The notes: generated from the sequence alone by a model not told the origin. Counted from the first letter of the stretch, positions 53,119-64,000 are shown. The stretch: DNA of 64,000 nucleotides from Coffea arabica (GCF_036785885.1 NC_092323.1:3822501-3886500), one strand, 5' to 3'. Numbers and translations: made by a program.

Positions 53119-53996
53119 GGGCCTATTTGGAACCTTGGTTTTTTGCCAAGTTTGTATAATACTAGTTTTTTAACAACTTTTGGTACAGGAACTCCAAAAA
53201 TTTATCAAAGTTTTTAACCTACACACTTTAAAATATCCAAAACACAAAAAATCCAAAATTCCCTTCCCCTTTTCTTCTTCTTCTTCCCCCACCCCAACTG
53301 ACCACCACCCCCGTCGGCGGCCACCACCTCCGCCGCTGGTTCCGGCGCCGATCTTCTTTTTTATTTCCCTTTCTCCCTCTCGCCCTCTTCCTCCCCTGCC
53401 ATCCTCCCCCTTTGCCTGATTTTGATCCTCTCTCTTTTTTTTTTCTCCCTCTCCCTCTCCCCCACTCCTCCCCTACCATCCTTCCCCTTCCCCTCTGGCC
53501 GGTCGCTAGACCAGATCGCACCGAGGGAGGGTGAGGGTGGCGGGGGAAGGGGAGTAGAGGGGGAGAAGGAAAATTGCAAAAAAAAAAAAAAAAAAATTCC
53601 AGGTGCCGGCAGATTGAGCAGAGGTGGGCGAGGGAAGGGGGATGGGGAGAGAGGAGGAGAGGAGTGGCGGGGGAGGGAGAAGAGGGGTGGCAGGGGAAGG
53701 AAGGGGAAGGGGAGAGGAAGGTGCCGGGTGGCGGGGGAGGCAGAGAGGGGTGGTGGGCAGAGGGGGTGCCAGGGGAGAGGAGAGGAAATGGGTGGCGGGG
53801 AAAGCAGAGGGAAAAGAAAAAAGAAAAAGAAAGAAAGAAAAGGAAAAGGAAAAAAAGTTTTTCATCACACAAAAAGTTTTTCTACAACTTCTAAAAAAAG
53901 TTTTTTAATCTTACAAAGATTTTCTACAACTTCTACAGTGATCTACAGTAAAGTTTTACATAAACACACCAAAAAACTCACCTTCCAAACAGGCCC
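53119..53996. mobile_element. Tourist-like (PIF/Harbinger) foldback MITE with pyrimidine/purine arms
   Basis: The termini GGGCCTATTTGGAA and TTCCAAACAGGCCC are inverse matches with one mismatch and are flanked by TAA on both sides (53116-53118, 53997-53999), the 3-bp target duplication of PIF/Harbinger. The left interior is almost pure C/T (about 53260-53510) and the right almost pure G/A (about 53520-53850), making a large imperfect foldback around about 53515. Its 878 bp is long for a Tourist MITE. Long low-complexity frames on both strands (Pro/Ser/Phe-rich or Gly/Arg/Lys-rich) are composition artefacts, not genes. Confidence 0.75.
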
Positions 53997-53999
53997 TAA

Positions 54000-54612
54000 A
54001 TTTGTATACATAGTGAAAAGTTTGCCTAATTAACGCCTTTAAGCGTTATGATTTTTACCAAAAAAAAAAAAAAAAAGGCCTTTTAAGAGAATTTAACCCA
54101 TAACTCCTTGCAAGCACAAGGCATTCCTGGACGCACAACTCTTTCTTTGCACCTTTGACTGATTTTACTTCACAGGAACTGCATGTATCGCTACTTTTAT
54201 TAAGTGGCAGTGGTATGCTGCCTTGAACAGTTGTTTTCTTGGGAGCTTTAGGAAAAAAAATATATATATATATATATATTTTGTCTAGAAACTTTGTTTA
54301 ATAGATTGTGCGTGAAATGAAAAGTTTGTTACAGAACACATTACAAAATTTTTTTCAAACCCGACCAGATTGTTTTCTCAATTCTTCTCGTACCCTATTT
54401 CTGAACAAGAGGAGATATTTAGAAATTACAACCAGGAAGATAAAAAATTGGAATACGGATCGAGTACAGGTGCGAAAACCGCATCATGCAGTGAATTGCC
54501 CAATCAGTTGGGCTCAATCTGCGACGGTCAATTAATCTGTTGAATGGACAGCCCAAGTTATATGAAGCCCAGTGGACCAATCGGCCGTTGATTGCCTGCA
54601 CTGCAGCAACAA
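54000..54612. other. Non-coding DNA between two transposons
   Basis: Poly(A) at 54060 and a TA tract at 54261-54279. No gene, RNA gene or further element ends are recognised. Confidence 0.4.
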
Positions 54613-55114
54613 TAGGGCTGTCAACGGGCCGGGTCCGGGCCGGAATTCATTATTCCGGACCCCGGACCCGAATTACTATGCCGGATCCGGATCCGACCCG
54701 TTTACCCGACGGGTCTTGTATTCTATGTTCCGGATCCGGATCCGGGTCTACCCGAGCAAATTTACCAAAATTTATAATTTCTAATAAAAATGAGAAAAAA
54801 ATATATTTGTAAACTAATTTCTAACTAATGCAAAGAAAAAATCAAATAAGAAAAGAAATCAAATTAACTTTATTAAAATACATCACCCTAATCAAATTAT
54901 ATTGATAAATATATATTTTTTAAATTATTAATTCATTTATATCCGGATCCGGGTCTAATACGGGTCGGAATACTATATTCCGTATCCGACCCGTTTTTTG
55001 TTTGACAAAACGGATCCGGATCCGGGAAACGGAATTAAATCCCTACCCATACCCACAATAATTTCACGGATCCGGTCCGGATCCGGGTCTAGACCCGACC
55101 TGTTGACAGGCCTA
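54613..55114. mobile_element. Non-autonomous hAT element (MITE) with 8-bp target duplication
   Basis: AGCAACAA at 54605-54612 and 55115-55122 is a perfect 8-bp target duplication, diagnostic of hAT elements. The termini are TAGGGCTGTCAACGGG and, in inverse, CCTGTTGACAGGCCTA. Subterminal zones at both ends are packed with CCGGATCCGG, GGGTC and GACCC words, likely transposase-binding repeats, while the 200-bp centre is AT-rich. No coding capacity. It lies between the two phytocyanin genes. Confidence 0.88.
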
Positions 55115-55307
55115 AGCAACAAGCACGTACAATTCGGATCCGTCCGGAAAAGTAATGGGTTGAGCGGTTTAAGGAGTAAGCATAAGTGAAAACTCTTGAA
55201 TCCGAACATTTTCACTTATATTATTAAGAAAAAAAATTTAAATCTGTCCCAACCTCAGTATAAACAAAAGGAAGGCAATCTACAAACTCATTGAACTAAC
55301 CGTCCCT

Positions 55308-55490
55308 TAGGCTGTTGGTCATCATAAAAGATTTAAATTTTTGTGGAGCGAGAGGTCAAGATTCAAACCTTGCCTTTCATCACTTTGTCACTAAAATATC
55401 CTTTGGTTGTCACTGGCATATCCTTGGGAGTCATAATTTTGGTTTCACAATAACTATATACTTTCTTAAAAAGAGAGAATCACCTGTTTT
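55308..55490 (+). mobile_element. Diverged SINE copy
   Basis: GGCTGTTGGTCATCAT...GAGAGGTCAAGATTCAAACCTTGCCTTTCATCACTT resembles the SINE at 15551, including its B-box-like part (GATTCAAACC). There is no clear tail or target duplication, so it is old. Confidence 0.4.
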
Positions 55491-56511
55491 TGCTTCAAAG
55501 ATTTGAGACAACACATTTGATCCTATTGACTGAGTTTTATACCAATTGCTATCGGAATTAATTTTTTTTAAAAATATAAAAATATTGTGGCCATAATTTG
55601 AAGTAAAAGACGACTAATTACTCGCACTGTGATCACCACATGAGTAATTAGCTGCATTTTATTACAGTTTTATGACTAGTTGTATTTTATTAATTTTTAA
55701 ATTTTTTTAAAATTAGTTAACAGGCCGTGACATGATTCTGATAATAATTGGTAAAAAAAAAAAAAAAAAAATAGTCATTAGGACTAAATGTGCATGGAAA
55801 ATGAAAAACATTTGAAACTACATTGATTTGCCTTTATCCAAGCTTTAATAAGGATTAAAAGCGCTCATATCACAAATGTTTGGGATCAAAATTGCAATTC
55901 TCTCCTCCCAGAAAAGAAAGCAAATTGTTTGGTTCCCTGTTCTATGGAGGGACGAGGGAGTATTTTACATTTCATACACAACCTTCACAATAGACAGTAT
56001 CACGTGCCGCATGCAAGGATTCAAGATCTTGATTCTTTAGCACTACTACCGTAACCGGGAACAATTCCAGCCCCGATAATTGACGGAGCCAGGAGTAATT
56101 AATTTATCAAAAATGGAAAAGCCCGCCCCCATGATTTACCTCCCTCGTCTCACAATCATCCATCCATCCATACGAGCCATTATCATACTACAAAGCGCGT
56201 GGTCTATGGACCAATGCAAATAAGCAATCCATCACTTGCGGCGCAGACAAAGATCAGTTACAAATGCTTCCTCCGCAAATCATGCAGTTAAATCATTCAA
56301 CACAACATTCTTTAATCAATTTTGGTCAACATACTCACAGACTTCCAACATCAACCGCCGTGTTTGATCTGAAAAACACTATTAACTTTCAGGCCAAACT
56401 ATGCAATGGACAAATAAGAGATTGTTGGAAAAGGAACAATCGAAAACATGATCCCTAATTGGATCAGAGAAACGTCTAAAATGACAAAACATTTGCTCAA
56501 CTTCTATTTGA
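55491..56511. other. Non-coding DNA, 3' side of phytocyanin copy 2
   Basis: AT-rich with an A18 run near 55754. The right end is the 3' UTR of the next gene. Nothing else is supported. Confidence 0.4.
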
Positions 56512-58181
56512 TCACAAGCGTAGAATAAAGGCATCCCATAAAGCAGCAGCTGCAAAAAGAGTTGGTATGAAAACCTGGCCTCTGAAAGTGGACAGCAGCA
56601 GACTTGGTGAATCACTCTTTTGAGGCAAGGATGCTGGTGGGGGAGGTAGATTTTCAACATGAATTGCTACCTTCACTCCTCCATAGCAGAAGCCCTTTCC
56701 ACTGATGAAATAATAAGTCTTAGTTATGTTCAGCGGAACAACATCCCTTCCTGCTCCGGTCGTCCAATTCTGAAGAGGATGATCTGAATTGCATGAATCA
56801 AAATCGGTCTTGTTTACCTCAAGCACATTCATCTGGTTCCTATCGTACACGAAATCTGGAGAATAAAGAAGGAACCATCAGACGGTATTTTAACCTGCAA
56901 AAGCACAGTTTATATGGCTCCTTCAAATTTGACTTTCAAAATGAACTACTACTAAGTGTGCCACATTGATCCAAAGCAGCTATCATTTGGTTTTTCCAAT
57001 TGCAGATGGGTCCGGATCAGAGACATGAAACAATATGCCGTCAGTATGTCTCACTGGATCTGATTTATCATGTTCTTCCTTGCATATGTAAGCAACGCAT
57101 TTTAACATGCTGCCTCTCGTCATCATCGAAATAGACATTTAGGACGGTTCCGCAAAGTCGAGCCTAAATTAAAAAACTCGGGAGAGCGAATCTCAATGGG
57201 TGAAAAGACAGGAAAGAAAGCCAAAAAAGGCGTTCACAGTCATGCTAATATTGGCGGACTTCGGACAATTCCATTGTATAATAAGGAGAAAGGAACCGAA
57301 AATGGACTCGGAGGAAGACTGGATTTCAAGGGAATTCATTTCGATATCAAGGTAGGCCAGTCAAGAAAAAGAATGGATCTTTAACCAAATAAAACAGTAC
57401 ACTGAATGATAGGATGAAGGAATAAGTTATTATAGGATGAAGGAAAATGATACACTAGCAGTTTTGAAGAACAATGAATAGGGAATCACTGAATTGAATC
57501 AAATTCAGGAGAAGATCAACAATTGCAAATAGAAGTAGTAATTCAATATCCCAATTATTGCGACTCCATTGAAGGACTTGCTGAGACTAAACATGTAAAT
57601 AAAACGCCAACGAAAACACTTTAGTTAAGCTAAAGTAAAAGAAAATAGAAGATCCCACTTTTTTAGGTAACTGAGAAAAAGTAATGCAATCTCAACCGCA
57701 TCTATCCAAGGACAATAAGAACCAAAACTTTCCGTCACTATGAATATCTGGGGCAAGAAATTGCTGATTAACAAGTCAACCTGCATCTCATCTCAGCAAA
57801 ATATCCCAAATGAAGTTACAACAGCATACTAGGAAACAAGAAATCAGCTCAATATCAAGCTCCGCATTCTTCTATGCAGGAACAGAATTGGTAAAGTAAT
57901 GCTAAAAGGCAAGCATGTTATAAGGCAAGCTCAGCTGGAAAAAAGTACGGGATCTGAAGAGAGAAAGAAATTTGCTTACAAAGCCAATCACCATTGTAGA
58001 AATGTTTGTCTTGAGCCCAGATAGTGAAGTTAACATTAGGGGCCCAACCACCCATGTTAGATCCCACAATGTAGCGAATAGATGAGACTTGAGGCAGCAT
58101 CACTAATAACACGGCTGCTGTTAGCACCACCGCCGCCATTGGCCACCCAATACGCCTACTCCTCAGGCTCAACCCCTCCAT
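56512..58181 (-). CDS. Early nodulin-like / phytocyanin protein, GPI-anchor type (copy 2)
   Basis: Two exons, 58181-57980 and 56855-56512, give 181 residues; the 1.1 kb intron splits a codon at the same place as in copy 1 (after GDWL). A basic N-terminus and hydrophobic segment (PMAAVVLTAAVLLVMLPQVSS) form the signal peptide. The domain reads YIVGSNMGGWAPNVNFTIWA, GDWLYFVYDRNQMNVLEVNK, CNSDHPLQNWTTGAGRDVV and KTYYFISGKGFCYGGVKVAI. The copper ligands are absent and the disulfide Cys pair is kept. A Pro-rich stretch (ENLPPPPASLPQK) leads to a hydrophobic C-terminal segment, as for GPI anchoring. It is closest to ENODL17/lamin-like proteins. Same strand, same intron position and same architecture as copy 1 point to an old tandem duplication, since the two proteins differ at about half their positions. 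Confidence 0.92.
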
Positions 58182-58232
58182 TTTTCCTCTTTAGTCTCAG
58201 TTTAGCAAGTAACAGCACTGAGGAAAGCTCCC

Positions 58233-58239
58233 TATATAT
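58233..58239 (-). promoter_or_regulatory. Possible TATA box of phytocyanin copy 2
   Basis: A TATATAT core (read on either strand) lies about 52 bases upstream of the ATG at 58181, which would give a very short leader. Confidence 0.4.
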
Positions 58240-61200
58240 CCTAGTCGAGTACAAAGTAGAAAGAGAGAGCTAATAGGCTAAAGATGGATAGCTAGCTGTA
58301 TCCGTATTATTTTTGGGGTATGCGTAGAGGGGATTGACATGAGACAGGCTTTGGTACAAGTAGATTCCAGATCTATGTCTAACCGCCGCAGATTTTTATT
58401 GTTATCTGGGGTCCGTGGGTTAAGAAATAGTACGGCATAATAATAAAAATAATCCGCGACCCACTAAAACGTACTGCTACTAACTAGTGTTCTTGTATCA
58501 CTTAACGGTGAGAGTGCCTGCGTCCTCTGCCTGATTTAAGGGGTTACTTCCAGTTGGAGGCAGCCCTGTTCAAACGTTAATTCCAGCTCATTTGTCAGTG
58601 GCGTCGTCCGTCTTCTTTGCAGGGATTTTACCTTTTCCTCCGTTAACAAGTAAGAAGCATCAGCCAATGAGACTTGGGAATTAAAAAATGTTGAGTTTAA
58701 CTTCCTCTTCCTCTTCTTGCTTCTTAAATTTGATCCTTTCTTTCCTTCCTTCCTGCTATTTTGAGTTTAACTATGTAATTTTTAACCTGTTCTCCCTCTG
58801 AGGGTCTAAATGTTACGTGGTGGAGAAACTTTAGTGGAAAAAGGAAATATGCTCCTGGGTGGTTGCAACTACTTGATATACATTTTGTACGCTTGCTTTG
58901 TTGAATTTAGCAAGAAATCAAGGCACTCGGCATTATGATTCCGAAATTCACCAACTTTTTTGTGTTTGCCATTTCCTCCCTAATGAACATGAGGTCCTTT
59001 CCTTCTTTAATAATGGATCCGTTTGAATAAATTGATATAATTTTAATTTTAGTAGAGATATAATTTTGTTTGTCCCCTTTTTCCCTGATAAAAAACCGAG
59101 TCAAATATGGAATATTGAATTCTGACTCATATCCTATTCTAATCCATTTAAATGAATTAATAGTTATAAAATATACATATTAATAATTATAATAAATATT
59201 AATATATAATTTTGGGTACGGGATATACCCGATTGGATCCAAATTCGAGAGATCGAGTGTAAGACTAGTCAAATATACGGGTCGAATTCATAACAAGTAT
59301 AATAAATGAGTCCGGATCCAAAATATTCAATTCCAACACGAACACGACCATTTTGATAAGTCTAGGATTGCATTTAGGTGTTTGGAAAAATTGAAAAACT
59401 TTTTTTTTTTTGCCTTATATGGATGGGGAAAGGAAGAGAAGAGAGAGAGAAAGGAAAAAGAGAGAGAGAGAGAGAAAAAAAAAACAAAGAGAATGAGAGG
59501 TGGTGGTTGATGATGGTTTAAGATGAGGTGGCAATGGTAGAAATGAAAATAGCTAGGTGGCATGGTGGTAGAAAAAGATAAATGAATGTATATTTTTTAA
59601 TATGTTGACGCGTGTATTCTAAAAATTTTATGATGTTTTATAGCATATGCTTGTAGACAATGCTGTCAAAAATCTTATATTATATAAGAATGAGTTTTGA
59701 TCAAAATGAGATTTTGAATTTTAACCGCATAAGTGAGGGCACTTTGGAAATGTGGGATTATTTGGAGCGAAGGTTCAGTTTTAGGTACAAGATTGGGTAG
59801 CATTAGCTTTGTTGTTGTTTCGTAAATACCCTTACATTATTTTTAGCTTATAGGCATTTTTAGCAAGAGGTCTCGGGTTCGAGTCCTCCCACTTACATTT
59901 AAAAAAAAATGATAAAAAATAAAATAAAAATATGTGAGCATACTTTAATCGTCTTTTCAGCAGTGAGTACATGTGATATGAACCTTATTTTTTGTGTGTT
60001 TCCTTAAATGCCCATTAAAGGCCTTAAAAATGGTTGAAAAGCAGGAGGCTCTAATAGTTGTTAAAGTGGTTTTTAATGTTTGAGCAATTGGTTTCAGCCA
60101 TTTCTAAACCCCGTCCGAATGTATTTTCTTCCATTTCTTTCCGTTATGCTCTTTTTGCCTTCAATGCTTATATTTGCTGTGGTTATTCCTTGCATTTTGA
60201 AATTGTTATTGGGTCCAACTATTCTTGGTGGTTCAGTTTAATGTGTGTTTGCTTATTGGTTTGTTTTCCGTGTTTTTTACAACTGAGCAAAAGAATTTAC
60301 ACATACTAATGGTTCTTGTTGTCCATTGGAATTGAATTGAATTGGGTGGCAAGAACAATAGTTAGCGCTGAATTGAATTGGTTTGTTTTTGGTTAGTTAC
60401 CTATCAACAAGGATGAATTGGTACGATTGGCCAATTGACTCTTCGATAAAGGAAACTAATTCTTCAATTCTGACCACCCCAATTCGCTAATGAGTTTAAT
60501 AATTTGAATTTATCTTTGGTTAACTATGCTAAGTATTCTCTCAGTAGAAAAGCACTTTACTTATTCACAATCCTAGCTACCTAATTGGACAACCAAATAA
60601 TGTCTTAGCTTATCTTGTTTTTTTTTTTTCCTTTTGGGGAAAGTTTTGGGAGAGTATGTTATACGTATGCATAAGGATTCCATGGATTTACTTATTGTTT
60701 GTTAGAAATTTGTTTACTTTGTATAATTTGAATAATAGGATTTTGTTTTAACAAATTTGGAGAAAGTGTCAGAAAATAGTTTATTGGGTGTCTTTAGAAT
60801 AAGGTACGCAGCTATTGACAACTATTGATTGTGAGAAATTGGTTTGATTTATATGTCCTTAATTCTGAAATTGAGATTTTGCATGATAAGAAAGATTATT
60901 TATTTTTTTTATTTTTTAAAGTTGAGTTTGTTGTCGAACATGCAACAACGGTAGACAATTAACAACTCTACACCCATCCAAGAATTGCAAGAAGTTGAAA
61001 GACCATTCATTACAACTGTTTTCGTTTACTAATATAGAATTGCACTAACAAAAAATTTATATTCTCATATTCTTTTTTCACTTAGAGTATCCCAACCCTT
61101 AGACCATATTAATCTCCTAAGGTTGTGTAGAATTTTGTCCCAATGATACATAACAAGGTAGTACACGGGATCGATTACGAATCTATTGATAACTACTACA

Positions 61201-62073
61201 CTACGAAACCATTCGAACTACCTGTGGAACTTATATCCTTAAATCTAACGGGATGTGCATTTCGTATTCAACCACATATTAGACAAGCAATACTTGTCGA
61301 TCAAAGGTTAAACTATCACCTACATAATTTAAAAAAAAAATAACTATACAAATGTATTTTCACGAATGACTACACTAATAGATGCTTACCATTTATACTA
61401 ACTCTCTAGAGTGAGCAACAATCCAAAGATGCCAATACAATCGCCGAGTTAAATGATATCGACCCTGCCACAGCAATTCCCAAAGGCAAACCACCATCAT
61501 ACCACCGTCAGTATTCCACATTTTAAATACTAAAGTCAATTAAATTAATCTCACATACGTTATGATAATTTAGAAGGCAATCCTCAAACAAAAAATCAAA
61601 ACATCTGCTACTCAAACTTCTACTGCTCAAGTTTACTTCTATCTTTTGGTCTAGTTTTGTATAATAAAAACACCTTGGGTGTCAAACAGAGCAAATGTCA
61701 ATAGCAATCAAGTTAATGCTTCCTCTCTGCCATGTGAGAGCTAGAATCAATGCTTCTGTACCAACTACTCCAACTCGAAAGTTCCAAATTTTGTTACACG
61801 TTTAATTTTTGAATTGATGAGATGGCGTGACAAAACTTGAATTACATAATTATTGTTATTATTATTATTTTTTGTCTATTATTGTCATCTACACCGACAC
61901 CTACGCCTACTATAATTTATACTAAGGGGATGACCCAACAGGGTCACGGAAACTGAAGGAAACTGAACCATCATTAGACCATATTGATTTTTTTTTAATT
62001 TATTATCACCATCTACATCTATTCATACTCTAACCTATATTAGAGAGCGACTCAACAGGAAATCAACGGAGAC
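58240..62073. other. Gene-poor stretch of nearly 4 kb
   Basis: No frame here resembles a known protein. Notable pieces are a GA-rich tract at 59441-59475, a tRNA-like B-box GGGTTCGAGTCCTCC followed by an A-rich tail at about 59855-59935 (a possible SINE 3' end), and AT-rich DNA throughout. A GGATCCAAATTCGAGAG/GAGTCCGGATCC stretch near 59235-59320 is reminiscent of old hAT subterminal repeats but has no ends. Confidence 0.4.
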
Positions 62074-62187
62074 TGAATCACTATCGGATTATATGAATGC
62101 ATTAAACAGTCATATGAATTTTAGAAAAGCTGAATCACTATCGGATTATATGAATGCATTAAACAGTCATATGAATTTTAGAAAAGC
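62074..62187. repeat. 57-bp tandem duplication
   Basis: TGAATCACTATCGGATTA... occurs at 62074-62130 and again at 62131-62187 with no visible difference, so it is a recent duplication. Its unit length equals that of the repeat at 1093 but the sequences are unrelated. Confidence 0.9.
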
Positions 62188-62933
62188 TACATTAAATGAC
62201 AATATTTTGATAGAAGATAAGATTTGAACCCTTAACCTCCACTCATTAGCAGGGCTACATACGCTTCTCTCCCATTTGGCTCTAATCATTAGTAGTACTA
62301 TATACGCTTTTCTCCCATTTGGCTCATTATGACAAATGCCGCACGGCAGAGGTTGAAACTTGAAGCTCCAGTTTCAAGAAAACCCAACCCTTTGACCTTT
62401 GGATGAGAAGGAGCCGGAAAATCAAAGACCTCACAAAAGCTAATATGGAATAGATGATCTTTATTTCACAAAAAAAAAAAAAAGAAGACAAAGAACAGAC
62501 AGAAAAAATCTTTTTCTACACGTAGGATCATTAGTTGAATTGATCTAAATTCAAATCAAACTAAATAGCATTTGCACTTGCTTCACCACTTGCAGTTGGC
62601 TGTCTAAAAATCTTAATTTTACACGCATTTAAAAAACAAATTCTTTATTCTGAAAAATTTTATGCTATACAGGTATGATAAGCGTATGAAGAATATCCAA
62701 ATTTTGGCTAAACGGAGAAATTCTCTAGTCTCTACTGATAGCAATACTGCATAAAATAATACGTTCCCAAAAGCTCGTGCAAACTTGTAACCTTTCCAGC
62801 TAGGTTTCGGAAAATGATGATGCATCTTACGATCCCAGGATATACTACTTAAATTAGGGACTTCAGAAAGACAAACCTCCGCGCCGTGTAATCCTTTTGC
62901 CAAACAAACAGGAGGCAACGCATGATATAAGGG

Positions 62934-63388
62934 TTTTTTTTTTTTTTTTGAAGCATAAAAGGAAATCATTCATTCATTTCAAATCTTCAAGAGCAGCGTC
63001 AGTAACAATCTCGGGGAAGTTCACAAACCATACTCTACTTCCCTCAAGAGACATCGACATTTTTGTCGGTAACAATCTTGGGGAAGTTCACAAACCATAC
63101 TCTACTTCCCTCGAGAGACATCGACATTGACATTTTTGACATGATGTGGGCAGGAACATTGTTGGTCCTCCTCACATAACTAACTTTGACAAAATCAAAT
63201 ACAGCCATCATCTACGCTGGATTCCTCCGCGCACTTAACGTGTTCAGGTCGGGTTGGGGCGCTGGGTCCGGACCGCAGGAGATTAGTCGGGCCCCGTAAG
63301 AATTGACCCGGACACCCCTGTGTCGACAAAAATAAAAAATAAAAAAATACAGCCAACATTGATCTTATGCCATGAATTAAATTACCTA
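62934..63388 (-). mobile_element. 5'-truncated LINE (RNase H end) with 14-bp target duplication
   Basis: GCATGATATAAGGG at 62920-62933 and 63389-63402 is a perfect 14-bp target duplication. Inside, on the minus strand, lies an RNase H-like C-terminus (IRSMLAVFDFVKVSYVRRTN, then NVPAHIMSK, then VWFVNFPEIVTDAALEDLK and stop), a short 3' UTR and a poly(A) tail seen as T16 at 62934-62949. This is the usual L1-type plant LINE end. A SINE is inserted at 63208-63344, and a 67-bp internal tandem duplication (starts at 63002 and 63069) shifts the frame. About 320 bp of LINE sequence remains once the SINE is set aside. Confidence 0.85.
63208..63344 (+). mobile_element. SINE inserted in the LINE, 11-bp target duplication
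   Basis: AAATACAGCCA at 63197-63207 and 63345-63355 brackets a 137-bp GC-rich unit with GATTAGTCGGGCCCC, GACCCGGACACCCCTG and an A-rich tail. The 3' part is like that of the SINE at 45278. A clear A/B box is lacking at the head, so it is probably 5'-truncated or a variant. It must be younger than the LINE it interrupts. Confidence 0.82.
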
Positions 63389-63759
63389 GCATGATATAAG
63401 GGTAGAACAAGGTAATAACATGACAAGAAAATAGTGGAACAAGAAAAAATACAAAAATAGAAGAAAATAGTGGAACAGGAAAAATAAGGAAATGAATAAA
63501 CAAAAAAGAAATAAAATAGCAAGGATAATTTTGTCTTAAAATATCAAATAAAAAGATAAAGTGCTTATTCAATGAATTCAGGAAGATAAAGTGCAACTAA
63601 AGGTAAAATTCAAGGGTACAGTGCATTTAACTCCATACTAGAGTTGCTTCCACAATTGTCCAATTAAAACGAGTGATTTCACCACCTTCCTATACACTTA
63701 GAATAATGATGATAATTTAAAAAATATATATATACCACAATAGCATAAGCCTCAAAATT

Positions 63760-64000
63760 TTAAACACTAGACAACTCCAATATTCTCCAGAACTGGATTC
63801 TATCTCTAACACCACCCGATTTGTGTTCACAGCCATCTAGTGCCTCTGAAGTCTGAACCCACAAGTATACAGCAAGAAGGGTAAACATTTTCAGCACACT
63901 CTCATCCACCATTACATTAACAAAAGCATCAATTTCGAACCAATCCGGACTGCCGCTGTCGAAGTTTCTCCATTCTTCAGTCAACCATAGTGGGAGATAT
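63760..64000 (-). CDS. Possible 3' exon of an unrecognised gene, running off the right edge
   Basis: An open frame without a start enters from the window edge and ends with TAA at 63760, about 80 codons: YLPLWLTEEWRNFDSGSPDW, then FEIDAFVNVMVDESVLKM, FTLLAVYLWVQTSEALDG and a polar end. The mix of a hydrophobic segment with conserved-looking Trp/Asp/Gly residues is protein-like, but I do not recognise the family. It could be a chance frame. Confidence 0.35.
   Translation of the reverse strand, partial: YLPLWLTEEWRNFDSGSPDWFEIDAFVNVMVDESVLKMFTLLAVYLWVQTSEALDGCEHKSGGVRDRIQFWRILELSSV

Noticed and set aside
53228-54033. Long open frames (up to 214 codons) on both strands in the foldback element
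   Set aside because: They are single-letter runs of Pro/Ser/Phe or Gly/Arg/Glu/Lys caused by C/T- and G/A-rich DNA. They overlap on opposite strands and lie inside a TAA-flanked MITE.
59855-59935. tRNA gene suspected from GGGTTCGAGTCCTCC
   Set aside because: There is no cloverleaf partner for the acceptor stem, and it is followed by an A-rich tail; more likely a SINE end.

Overview
This is nuclear DNA from a flowering plant, most likely a eudicot. The genes have many short introns with GT-AG borders, non-coding DNA is AT-rich with long A/T runs, and the gene families are plant-specific (AP2/ERF, WRKY group I, SnRK1 alpha, early nodulin-like phytocyanins, EDR2-like DUF1336 proteins). MITEs, SINEs and a Pack-MULE sit between the genes. 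Nothing bacterial, organellar or viral was seen. I could not assign a genus.

Layout from left to right. The 3' end of a CSC1/OSCA-like channel gene (+, 685-2017) is followed by a 3.3 kb gap with one MITE-like element. Next come an intronless ERN1/RAP2-11-like AP2/ERF gene (+, 5381-6682) and a complete ten-coding-exon SnRK1 catalytic subunit gene (-, 8062-12361), then a TMEM230-like small membrane protein (-, 16528-17070). From 17.1 to 23.6 kb lies a transposon-rich stretch: two Stowaway-like MITEs and a Pack-MULE (21054-22637) that carries a broken copy of the 5' part of a RING-type E3 ligase gene. An EDR2-like DUF1336 gene (+, 25551-30402) follows, then a gap with a 150-bp direct repeat pair, an IBS1/At1g54610-type CDK-like kinase (-, 33996-39204), a WRKY group I factor (-, 40631-43902), a SINE, a plastid-type protein that I tentatively place in the DUF3598 family (-, 47443-50783), and two phytocyanin-like genes in tandem (-, 51698-52347 and 56512-58181). 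A foldback Tourist-like MITE and a hAT MITE lie between those two. The last 6 kb is mostly non-coding, with a 5'-truncated LINE that itself carries a SINE, and an open frame that runs off the right edge.

The genes are separately transcribed, and I see no metabolic gene cluster. Several belong to signalling (SnRK1 energy sensing, a CDK-like kinase, WRKY and ERF factors, an EDR2-like protein), but the sequence does not show that they work together. Exon structures were built by hand from splice sites, reading-frame continuity and remembered family sequences; every coding total closes in frame. The most notable content is in the mobile DNA: the gene-capturing Pack-MULE, the nested LINE/SINE with perfect target duplications, the purine/pyrimidine foldback element and the unexplained paired repeat at 32.2-32.6 kb.
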